The notes beneath the pieces were generated by a model. The model was not told where the DNA came from. It saw only the letters and a program-made list of their open reading frames with translations, and searched no databases. This document shows, one piece after another, positions 27,501 through 39,500 of a DNA stretch of 64,000 bases; the stretch's first letter is position 1; every line of letters starts with the position of its first letter. Position numbers and translations under genes: made by a program. Source of the stretch: Apus apus. Lineage: Eukaryota; Chordata; Aves; Apodiformes; Apodidae. The stretch covers positions 895,659 through 959,658 of the forward strand of contig NC_067283.1 of NCBI RefSeq assembly GCF_020740795.1, read 5' to 3'.

Positions 27501-30500
27501 GGAAGATGGGTCTTCCTGCCTCTCCTCAGGATGGTGCCACTGGTGGGCTTGGTGGTGCTTGTGGTTTGGTGGGGTCAGGGTTTGAGTCGAACACATTTCA
27601 ACACCCCAGTGATTTTGTTCATAGAATCATGGAATCCCAGACTGGTTTGGGTTGGAAGGGACCTTCAAAATCATCTAGATCCAACCACCCTACGTGAGCA
27701 GGGACACCTTCCACCAGACCAGGTTAACTTGATCGGATCCAAACAATCTGAAACTGCAGGTTTTTGGTTGTAGCTCCTGCAATGAGGTTTTTTAACATGT
27801 GTTGCAGCTCTGGAGACTCACGGGGTGTTTGGTGTTCCTGTCCCTTTGGGACTTGATCATGTTTTGCTTCCTGGAGGCATCTGGATTCTGTTTGCTGCTT
27901 TGTTTTTTTTTGGTCCAAGTTTGTCTTGGGTGCAGGAGAAGACCTTCACCTGCTGGCTGGGCTGGCCTGGGAGTTACCAGCCAAATTTCTCTCTTGGCTT
28001 TATTAGTTTTGGTGCCATCTTAGGAGAATTCCCAGCTGGACCTGAACTTTGTGAAGCTGGTTCCTTGCAGCAGAGCCAAATGAAAGGATGTTGTTGATCT
28101 CCAGGTTGGGCATGTCCAGGCAGGAGGTGTGGATGTCGTGTGGTGCTGACCCTTCTGCTCTTCTCCTGCCTCTTCCCTGCTCCATCCACACCGTGGTTTT
28201 GGTCCCATTCCCCAAGTCTCTTAAAAACAAAGCCTGAGGTTTGTAGCTTTGCTCTTGGAGAAGTCGTCTTTTCCCTGGCTTTTGGTCCCAAAATTTGTGT
28301 CTTCTTGTCATTGTTGGGTTTTGAAGGGAGGAGGACCTCTTGGCTGGTGCTTCTGCCCTGGATTCTTGTGGAGATTCCACTCTCTGCTCTGTCATTCCTC
28401 CTGTTCCATCTTCTTGTGGTCCAGGAACGTGGCATGGAGCTGATCTTGAGCTTCAGAGGAAACTTAAGAAAAGGAGGAAAAAACCCAAATGGGGCCGTAT
28501 TTTGGCTTCAAGCAGTTGAGATCCAGGTGGTTTCCACCAACTCAGATGCCTCTTTATTGGAAAGCTGCATTTTTCCAGCAGCTGGCTGGGTGTGAGTGTG
28601 CTGGGAACCCTTTTTTCCTGTAGTTTTCACCAGTTCAGGTGTGTAGGTGGGTGGTGCTTCCCTGTGCTGGAGTGACTAAGGATGGAGTGGCGTGGGAAGA
28701 AGGAGCAGGGCAGTTGTGGCCTGGGGATAGGTGTGGTGGAGCAGTTGGATTCCTCAAAACGGAGGGAACTGGGCAGCTCTGGGCTACCCAGGCAAGGTGT
28801 TTTGGGTACCAGATCATTCCATGTGAGTTCCTTTGGTCGCCCGGACACGTGCAGGGATAATGACACACTCCACACTTGAAATCCATCCACTCAGCTCTCT
28901 GAGGCAGGTGATCTCTTGGAAAAGAGATGGAGAAGTCCCTGGGTTTTTCAAAAGAGGCCTCCAGGTTGTCCTCTCATCTTAATGATTCCCAGTTTTCCCT
29001 CTCCAGTGTCATCTTCTCCTTGCAGTGGCTCCAGGTGGGTTTCAGGTGGGGAGGTGACAGCCTCCCCTCCACCTCTTCCTCTTGGATCTGGTGACACGAT
29101 CCTAAATCTCATTCGTTTGTGGGTATATTGAGAGGAGTTTAAACCACCTGGTTTTAATCCTGATCTCCGAGGTGTTTCAGGAGACAGAGCTGCCCTGGCA
29201 GTGCCAGGGGGTGTCCTGGCCATGCAGCTTTGGTGGTGCCTCGAGAAGCTCGGGTCAGGAGTTGGAATTTCCTCTCCCATGGTGATCCCTGCTGAAGGTC
29301 TGTCCCTGCTGACGGCTTCAGGAGCCGGAGGGGTAGAACCCCCCCTGGTTTTACCCAGTCCAGAAGTGCAGAGGGCAGGAAGCACGCCCCCCCCCCCCCC
29401 CCCCCCCCCCAGAAGATGTGATGTCCCTCGGTCCTTGGGACCAAGTCCCTCCCCGCCTTGTCCCTGCCCTCCGAGGGAGGGGCTTTGCCTTTCTGCTCCC
29501 GGGGGTGGTTTATCCCCCTTCTGAGCAGACAGACCTTATTACCCAGGTCAGATGGAGCCTCCAAGTCTCTTCATGTCCTGGAGATACTGGACCCATGAGC
29601 TGCTTACTTACCTGCCAGGAGTGAAGCCCTGTGCTGTCGCTTGAGTGTAAGTCACCTTAGATATTTCTAATTATTTAAACAAAAAAAAAAATCACCATCC
29701 TTCCAGGCTCCTCACCTTCCCCTGGAGAAATGCAGTTGGGATAACTTGAGCCTTGCGTTTCCTGGGAGGGGCTGCAGCCCCTCGCTTTCCTGCAGGATTT
29801 GAACACTGAAATGATTTTCCTTTCTTAATCGTCTTTTACCTTAAATCGAGCAGTTCAGTTCAGCTCAGGCTGAACTTTGTTTGCTTCCGTGGGATGAGGA
29901 TCTGCTTGGGGGGGGAGGGGGGAGGCTTGGCAAATCCTAGAGGTGCTTTTGTGCTGGGAGGAGCAAGGTCTGGTTGCTTGGTTGTATCATAGTGGTGCCT
30001 CGTGGCGGTTTGAAAGTATCCGTGGATGGAGAGCCTGGAGATAAATAGAGGTGGGACTGGGGGGTGTGGGGGGTTGCAGATTAAAAAAGTTAGGAATGAG
30101 TGATTTGGTAGATTGCACACGGGCTGGTGCAGAGCAAGGAGCTGATCCGGAGCTAATCTTGGGCAGAGGAAGGAGATTTTTAATTTCGGAGTTGTTAGGA
30201 GTTGGAGTTGTTAGGAGTTGTTCTGTGAGGTTGTGAGGCTGATCAGTGAAATGATGCCCTTGCTTGCAGCGGGCTCTGCTTTGTCAAGCTGCCCTGGGGC
30301 TTTGGAATGTGTTGGGGGGAGTTTCTTTGTGGGTGGTACCTCACACCATCCCACATCTTCCCCTCCTTTCCTGCTGGAGGTGATAAGCCCCAGGTGATCA
30401 GCTGTGGTTGGGTTAGATCCAGCCTGATCCTTCCCCAGGGGCACCCGCAGCCCTGGGTGGAGCTCAGGGCTGGGCACCCGGTTTAGGGGTTAATTGCATC

Positions 30501-33500
30501 AAAGAGAAAAAAACGCCTTTTCAAAGTACCTCGTGGGTGTGAAACGTTTCCCTCAGTTGCTGTTTGTGCCTGACCAGTCGAAAGGAGGTGATTTTGGAGG
30601 CAGGAATGACCTGGCAAGTATCCCCATTGAAATTTTCTTGAGGGGAGGACACAAACTCTTAAAAGCTGCTGCTGAAATCTTTCCTTCCTTGCTCCTGGAG
30701 GAGGAACCTTCCCAGGGACTGATGCTCCCACGACACTGAGGCAGAAGTTTGGAGTTAAGCTGTGAGTTTGTGCCCTCTCTTTTTTGGCACCGTTGCTCTC
30801 CCAGTATTCCTGTCCATCCTTCCATACCCTCTGTCCATCCTTCCATACCCTCTGTCCATCCTTCCATACCCTCTGTCCATCCTCATCCTTTCCCACTGTT
30901 CTCTTTCAGTAAAGCCCTTCCTTGGCTGCCATGGGAACAGAATTGCTTGTGATGATTTCTGTCACAATTTAAAAATGTCATTTCTTTAGAAGGGCCCTGG
31001 CACTGAGCAGGAAGGGGAGGGTGGGAGCGTGGTGGTGAGGTTGGGAATTCCAGGGCAGTTTTAGGGAAGGAGCAGGGTCCCACTATGCTTTTACTGGAGC
31101 AGAAGACTGGAGATCACTGGGTGGATTTTCTTCTTAACTATGTCTTCTTCCCGAAGCAGGAGACCCTAGCTTCTGTAAAACTCTGGTATTAACACAGAGA
31201 TAACAAAATAATTAGTAAATGAAGCTTTGGCCAAAACAAGCCACCCTAGACCTCAGCCTGTGGCTTTTCACATGCTCCAGTCAGTGTCTCTTTTCCCTGA
31301 CTCACTTTCCTCTGCAAGTGGAGCAGCAGCCAAAGCACATTATTTCCAAAAATCACCCTTTCCTCCTTTATTTCTTCCATTTCTCTTTAGGATTTGGTCG
31401 GTGTTGGGTGGATCTGCCCCAGGAAGGGTCTGCAGGGACTCCTGGGCCCCAGAGTTGAATTCCTACCTCGGGCAGAAGTCCCTTCTCCAGCTCTGCCAGC
31501 TGGCAGAGAGCAGCTTTCAGCTCATGCCGTTTATTTTATTTTAAGCCTGTCTTTTCCCCAGCTGCAGAGATCGGTGTGTAAATGCTCATAGTACAAATGT
31601 TACAGCTCTCTGAGTTTTCAGTATTGTGTTGTAATGTCTCCCAGATCCCTTCTTGGTGGCTCTTCTCCAGCCTGATGAGAAGCAGGACCCCAGGCTGGCC
31701 TGAAGTGGTGGCTACAGCAGTTGAGTTTATTAATCTCTTTCATTCCTGCTGTTGAAATGGCTCCTGTCCAGGCTTGGTCTTGATTTATAAAGTTAATTCC
31801 AGGAGGGAGCATTTCCCCATGAGTACAGGTGACTCCAGACACCAGTAACCCATAATTATATTAAAAAAGAAACCTCCTTGTGGCCCAGACTGTGCAGGGT
31901 GTCACTCAGCCCTCACCATTTTTATAAATAAAAGAAGAAATCTTTCTTTCCAGTATATTCAGCTGCTGCTTTTCTCGGCCTCTCTGTTCTTTCATACTTG
32001 TGCACAAGGAGAAATGGTGTCTCTTCCTTCCCCAGCTCCTAACTAACAACTCCAAACCCAGAGAAAATGTTGTTTAAAGCAGGAAATGTGGATCCAGGGA
32101 AGCAGGGGATGGGGCAGCAGGGACAGGTCCATGCTCACTGCTACCTTGACCTCATTTTCTGGAGGGCTTGGCTTCATTTCAAGCTTCTGTTTAAATAAGA
32201 TGTTTGATACTGTTGGTGATTTATTTCCCCCCCCTCTCCTGGTTGTGTTTTACCCTTTCCTCTCTCCCTGGCCTTTTTGGGGGAAGGAGGATTGTCTATT
32301 AACTTCCCTGCTTTTTTGTTGTTCTGGTTGTACATTATCAGGTGGTGGTGCAGGATTTTTGGGAGCAGGGACACACATTTGGGCACAGGGCTCCTGTGCA
32401 AAAGATTTCACAGCAGTTTAGTGTTTCAGTGAATTGTAGGGACATTTGCCCTGTTTTTTTTTTATCTCTAACCTCTTAATAAATCCAGTGGGCATTAGCA
32501 CTTCAGACCTTCAAGTGTTTTCTGGAATTGCTTGGTTTTGAGGGTGGCAGGAGCTAAATGAGGGGACATCTGCATCATCTCCAGCCCTCCGTGGGTGAAA
32601 TCTGCCTCAATATTTCTTTTTTGGCCTTAGGATCTTGCAGGAACTGCCCATTTCCACCCCAAGGCCTTGGTATTTCCTCCTGGTTTGCTTTGCGTTGTGG
32701 ATGAAGGTGGTGGTGGCTCCCTCAGCAGCTCTGGAAGCCCATCTGCATCCCCAACCTGGCAGGGTGTTTCAGGCTGATCTCACCTAAGGAAAACAACTCA
32801 GGAAGTTGGGATTTCCACCGGCTGAGTGCTGAGGGGTTTGCTTTTTGTTTCCTTTTCTTCAGGAGAAGGTGATCACCGAGGCAGGTTGGCTTTCAGATGG
32901 ACCTATGCTAATGGCTGCCCCATCAGCAGTTTAAAGGTGCTGAGCACCCCTGGGGCTGGATGGGGCTTTGTGGACTTGCAGAGTTGTTAATCTTGCAGGT
33001 ATGGAGATAAAAAGAGCTTTAAGCTTCCAGATTTTGCTCTCTTAAAAAAGAAAATGAATTAAAAACGACCCAAACCAAAAGGCACCTTAGTGAAGCTGCT
33101 CAGGTTTTGTCTCAGTGCAAACCAGCGTTTCTCATGTAGACTTCAGGAGCCTGAAGGCTTTTGGTTTGGTTGCTGGTTTTAGCATAACAAAGCCTGCCTG
33201 TAGTTGAGGTGACAGTGTGGGTTACATGACAGGAGTCTCATTCCTGGCAAAGCTGTTTAAACACCTAAAGAAATGCTGGGGCTGCTGAACCTCAGAATTA
33301 AAATTCTACCTGAATGATACCAGCCACAAACCGGGGGCCTTTCTGTGAGCAGGAAAACTGAGGGAATAAAACCATGGAAAAATAATCCTACATGAGGCCA
33401 TTGACCAATTGATAGCAAGAATTTTGGTAGAAATGTGGGTTCCTAGCCTTAAAAAAAACCCCTTTTCTCCAACACAAACTCCTCTACAGTGTGAGGATTT

Positions 33501-36500
33501 GGGATTTTCTTGTTGCAGGGTGTGGGCAGAGACATCTGCCCCTTCCTGGCTGGTGATCATTAGTTCATCAGATCTGACTGGCAAAATTGTTCTTTTACAT
33601 TTTGCTTGAAGGACAGACTGACTTTATTTTTAAAAATACTGATCTCTAGGGCTGCTGGAGAGAAGTATAAAATGCTACAGTTCCCTGGGTTTGGTTTTTG
33701 TTTGGAGGTTTTTTTTTTTGTTTTTTTTTTTGGTCACTGTTGTCTTACTGTATTTTTTTTAGAGGTTTTTACCTGCTTGTTTGTTTTGGTTTAACGTTTA
33801 TTTGGGGTTTCCAGAAGCCCTTTCCCTTGCCACTCACAGAACTGAGCCACTAAATGCTTGATTTCAGTGCTCATTTTAATAACAATCCTCCTTTTCTGTA
33901 CCTGCAGGTAGTAAGGGGGGAGGAGGAAGAAGGGTTTGCTCTAAACCTCTGGGGCTGGAAACCTGCTGGAAAACCTCGGGATTATTGTGTATCTGGATGG
34001 ATCCCCAGCTCTGGTGTGCTCCTGTGCTCTCCTGCATGGCAGCTCCTTCCCCAGGCTGGGATCAGGGGGATTTTATGTAACTTCAAACCCAGTGTGGGAG
34101 GGATCTTGGCAGTAGGTTTCTGAGTGAACAGCAACACCTTCACTCACTTTGGAAATCTATTTTTATGTATATGCACTTCTCTTTTTTTTTTTTTTTATCT
34201 GGGGTGAAGGAAGAGGCTGTTGTTGAAATGGGATCCATAACCCAAGCCAGATACCTCCTGAATTAAGGTTAATCTAGGGAGGTGGGATGACTTTTCTGCT
34301 TCATTAGCTGGGGATGGAGGGGCAATTCAGCAGGTAACACCAGGACAGTGAGGGGATCCTCCCTGAGAAGAATTACTTCTCAGTCCAGTAGAAATTAAAT
34401 TGTTCACACAGGCACCTAGGACTAAACAAGATAAATTACCAGTAATGTCACATCTGCTTCATCCTTACAGCTGTTATTTTAAGCAACCAGTTAAATTGAT
34501 GCCAGGTCTGTTTGGTTCCTTCTATCTTTTAATATTTAATGATTTCTCACTTGCCACTCTCTAAGCTGCTCCAAATGTAGCGACCTCCCCCCCAAGGGCA
34601 GGCAGTTCTCACCACCTTCAGAGCAGCAAGATGATCCCTTTCCTAACGCAGCTGATTTTCTCCTTTCTAACCTGATTTCCTCTGGCTTTTGGAAGATCTC
34701 AGCTAGCTGAGGCTGCAGGCTTGGAGCTGGCCCGGGTTGTGCTGCAGTTCCTGCTGTTTTGTGGGCATATCTGCTTGGAAGGGAAAGTTTTATTCTTAGC
34801 TTTTGGATTTTGGAGACCTCTGCTTTGTGTGCTTGCCAGCAGCTGAGCTCTGCTGGTTTGATGCAACAGCAACAGCAAAACTGGCTTGTTCAGAGGAATC
34901 AGGAACTTTATTCTTACAGCTGGATGTTAATTTTAAATATTAAACTTCATTCCCTGTCCTTCAATATGCAGCTACTTAAATCTATGTTCTATATAAATAT
35001 GTTGTTTCTCTAGAATATCTGTTCAATAATATGTTTTTTATAAAGAGACAGTTCCTTCTTTTTTTTACTTTAGGACCAGCAGCTTTCATCTGTTGGTTGT
35101 CTCTGTGCTGTATCACACCACGTCTGGTTAGGGATGTCTTGAAGGCCTTCATGGAGTCATTTAGGTTGGAAAAGACCCTGAAGGTCAGCAAATCCAGTGT
35201 CCTTGGGTAGCTCTTGGCTTCACTAGACCTCAGTGCTGCCCTCACCACGTGTGTTGAGCACTCAAAATGTGTGACTGTCAATAATATCTGTGTCCTGGAA
35301 GTCTTAAAACTCCCAGTTTCTGTGGTTCTAAAGACAAAACCTCATTTTCAGGCACTAATTTGTGTCCAGTTTGTTCTTGGGGGGGCTCCTGGCCTCCTCT
35401 GTGCCACCAGTATTGTTAATTCATGGCTTGCTTCACCCCACTAAATCAGGGACGTGCCCTCCACAGCTCGCTTGAACTCAGGGCTCATGTTTCTGCAGTG
35501 AAAGCAAAGCCAGTTGTGGCTGCTCTGAGGGTGATTTAGAGCTTTTTAATGAGCTTTATCAGTTGGACTCCAGCCTTCATTAGAGGCAGGACTGTATTGC
35601 TGCTGGTCTTTCCAGCAGGTTGCTCCTCGTTCTCCATTGATGATGGTTGAAATGGGGGAATTGGTGGTTGTTGTGGCACCGTCACCTCAACAGGTCCCAG
35701 CCTGGGTTGGGTAGAAACCAAGAGCTTTGGCTTTCCTTTCCAGGAGCTGGTACTTGTGGATGAGCTGACATTCCAAAGGAAATCTGTCAGCCTTTTCTGC
35801 AAGAAATCTTTTGCCATATCACCATGACAGCGCTGAAGGTGTGACCTGCCTTTGATTCTCTTGGTCCTGCTTTGGTAGAGGGGTTGGACTCTTACGATCT
35901 CCAGAGGTCCCTTCCAACCCCCCCACCATTCTGTGATTCTGTGAATTATGGCTCAAAAGCTGATTAAATTTAAGAAGAGTCCAGCTGAAAACATCCCCTG
36001 TGTCTGTAAGGTGGTTGTGGAAAAGGTTGCCAGCATGCAAACAGGTTAGAGTGCTTTGGGCCTTCCAGTAGAGGAAATAAGAGATAAGGTTGACATCTTG
36101 GTTAAGACAGATCTGCAAATGCTGAAACTTCTGCCATCTGCTTTTGTAGTTACCCTTTTGGGGCTGAGAAACTTGCTGAAACTTTCCCAGTTATTGGGCA
36201 GAGCAAGAAGAGTCGTCGTGTTCTTGGTCCTTCTTCCTTCCAGGAGAAGCTGCTTTGCTTGTGGTGTTGGAATGAAGAGCTTAGGGAAGTGAGGAAAAGT
36301 TGGGTTTTCCCTTTGGCAGGTTGGGTTGGGATCAAGGTGATGCTCCCAACTAGTTCATTGTTGTGCAGCCAGCTGCTAAAGCTCATTAATTAACTCTTAA
36401 GCATCATGGTAAATAGCTGGGACCAGGATCCACAGCAAGTCCTCCAGCAAGAAGGTGGTCTTAAGTATCTTTGATTCCTGGTGATGAGAGAGGCAGGTAT

Positions 36501-39500
36501 TTCCACTGCTTCTGGGCTCTAAGGGAAATAACATGGAAAGAAAACCACATTCAGCTTCCTGCTTCTCATGTTCAGGGTGTTTGTAGCTCATTGCCTCTGC
36601 AGTGTGTGTTGAAAGGAGGCTCTGGTGGGTTGCAGACCCTCGGAAGACAAGGGGAAGCCAGCAGCTCGCTCCAAACAGGTTTGCTCTGTCAAGGTCCTTG
36701 CTGAATTTTGGGTGCTGTGATTATTTGGCTCCCAAACGATTCTGTGCTCCCCTTCAGAGGTGGCTGGTGTGTCTGTTTGGCCACTGGGAGCTGTTGGTAG
36801 GGACATCTGAGGCAGCAGGTCTGCTTGTGCGGTTAGTGTTACCCTCACCCTGTGTCCCCAGCTCTGTCCCTTTGCAGCACTAGAGATCAACCCTTAGGTT
36901 TCTTGTTCTTGCCTGCTGTTCACACTTGGTCTTTCTTTTCTTTTGCATGTTTTCTCGGCTGGATTGCAATAGAGAAGAAGAAAATGAGGTGAGTAAAACT
37001 GATTCTTCCTTCTTGTGGCTCCTGGGACATGTGTTAGCCCAACCTGGTTAGTGTGACCTGTAGACTTCTGGAGGCAAGAGAGACTGAGAGTCCAGATAAA
37101 GCAAACTGATGTTATCCTGGGGTTAAATCCAGGAAAGAAGGAAACCACCTTCAATATTTCTTCTGCCATCTCCACACAGGGATGTGGTAGCAGAGATTGA
37201 TGGTGGCCTCCAGGTGTTGCTGTGGGTAGATAGAAACGTAGAATCCCAGACTGGTTTGGGTGGGATGGGGTCGTAAAGATCATCCAGTCCCAACCCCCCT
37301 GCATGGGCAGGGACACCTCCCACCAGCCCAGTCTGCTCCAAGCCCCATCCAACCTGCCCTTCAACACTGCCAGGGATGGGGCAGCCACAGCTTCCCTGGG
37401 CAACCTGGGCCAGGCTCTCCCCACCCTCACAGCCCAGAATTTCTCCCTCACATCTCATCTCCAGCTCCCTCTGCCAGCTGGAAACCCTTCCCCCTGCTCC
37501 CATCCCTCCCTGCCCTTGTCCCAAGCCCCTCCCCAGCTTTCCTGGAGCCCCTTCAGGCACTGGAAGGTGCTCTCAGGTCTCCCTGGAGCCTTCTCTTCTC
37601 CAGGCTGAACACCCCAACTCTCCCAGCCTGTCTCCAGAGCAGAGCTGCTCCAGCCCTCCCATCATGTCCGGGACCTCCTCTGGGCTCTCCAACAGCTCCA
37701 CGTCCTTGTGTTGGGGACCCCAGAGCTGTTCCCAGCCCTGCAGGGGGGTCTCAGCAGAGTGGAGCAGAGGGAACAATCCCCTTCCTGGCCCTGCTGGCCA
37801 CAGTTCTGATGCAGCCCAGGACATGGTTGGCTTTCATTTTTTTTTTGCCTTCTCTGCTGCATTCTGCCCTGTGAGAAGGCGATTATTAAAGGACTTAATC
37901 TGTGAAAAAAACCCAGTGTTGCTGCACCTGGCTCAGAATTTCAGGAGGAGAAAAACTGGAGGGACTGGACCAGTTATAATATCCTGGATTAGGATAATAA
38001 TTCTTGGTTCTGTGGGGACCACATCTGCTCTGGTGGTGTTGGTGAACATCCCTTGTGTCCTGCCTATGTTCCCAGCAAAGGGAGAGCTCCAGGAGCACTG
38101 CTGCTCCACCAGTAACCCCTCTCTGCTTGAGATGCAGAGGGAGCTTCTACAGCCTTTTTCTCCCTGCAAAACACCCCCAGCAACAGGAACCTTCTCCTTT
38201 CTGTCAAACATCAAAGGAAGGAGACCTCCTGTCCTACTAGAGAGCTTTCAGCAGTAATTGCCACTTATTATGTTTCCAAAGCTACCTGTGGAGTCTCTTT
38301 ACAGTTCTCTAAGTCATGTTTTCTTAAACTTGGTGTTATTTAAGAAAAAACAATAATCCCTTGAAGGGTGAGCACAGGAGGGTGAAACATTTATTCTGGA
38401 ATGTGTCATCTCTGCTGAATGGAGACTGAAGAGGGGAGGAATAGAAGCTCAGAAGCACCTTTTATTTTTGCCTTCAGGTCCTGTGTTTTGTGCAAAGGGG
38501 GATGTTTCCAAACCCCTTATTCACCCGGGGCTGGGATTTCAAATCTGTTGTGCTGGGAGTTAGAAAATGTTTGATCAAAACGTTGGCACGTTTCTCTGTT
38601 GGCACAGAAAATAACTTCACAGAAGTTCTAGATGAGTAGAAAACTCCTGAGGGCTGATGAAGTTTGTTTACTGTCCTTTTAAATGTATTTCATATGTAAT
38701 TGGTCTGATAGGTTAATCCAGTCTCTGATAGGAATTTGGATTTAGATCTGTGGAGACTCTTTCCATTCGATACCAAGGTGTGGCTGCAGCCAGGAACATG
38801 CTCTCTGACACTTCCATTGTCCCAAGACATCCACACAGGTTGGGGTAAAAAGGGGTGAATTTATGGTCATGTGGGGGTAATAATTGACCCAGCACACCCA
38901 AAAAATGATGTTCCCCTGTTCTTTGGGAGGCTGAGCCAAGTGTCCTACAGGAGGGTGGTCTCAGTAGCATTCAGACATGTAGAAGCTTCTACCAGAGGGG
39001 CTGGACATTTGATTTTGTCCTTTCTTCTTCCACAAATTAGTTTATAAACACTAGTGCCTTAGTCTTTGAATCCTTTCTGATGTGTGGATTCTTTAGAAAA
39101 CAGAGATAGTGTTTTCAGTGAGACTTGCTGGAAGTGCCTGGGGGACAGCTGTGGAGAGAGGAGCTGGACAAGTGTGTGGACATGTATTTTGGGTGCCATT
39201 TTAGCGATGACATTCATTCAAAAGCACCCATGAAATGAGGGTATTTTTGGATATTTGATGCCCAAGGGTACAAATAGAACGGGTTTGGGTTTCCACTCCA
39301 CCAATATCTTCTTTAATAATTGACTCGGGTGCCTTTAGCCCGAGCAGCTCTGCTTTGTTTTCCAGAAGTTAAAGGATAACAAGGTCTGTAATCATTGACA
39401 GTGGGACCCCGGGAAGTGCTGCTGCTGCCAAGGATGTGTTCATGCAGCAGTGCTGGGGGTGGAACCCAGCTCTGGAGGGTTCCAGCTCTTGCTCTTGGGA

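Larger units (their letters stand above)
24504..36972 (+). other. SETD2 intron 1 (12.5 kb), repeat-poor
   Basis: Apart from the CpG island at its 5' end, the intron holds only four short CR1 tails (26681-26792, 27619-27733, 35150-35185, 35838-35950), several poly-T and poly-C runs, and one 21-bp tandem repeat at 30813. I see no exon-like open frame with plausible splice sites and similarity to a known protein, and no tRNA. The low repeat load contrasts with the KIF9 introns. Confidence 0.75.
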
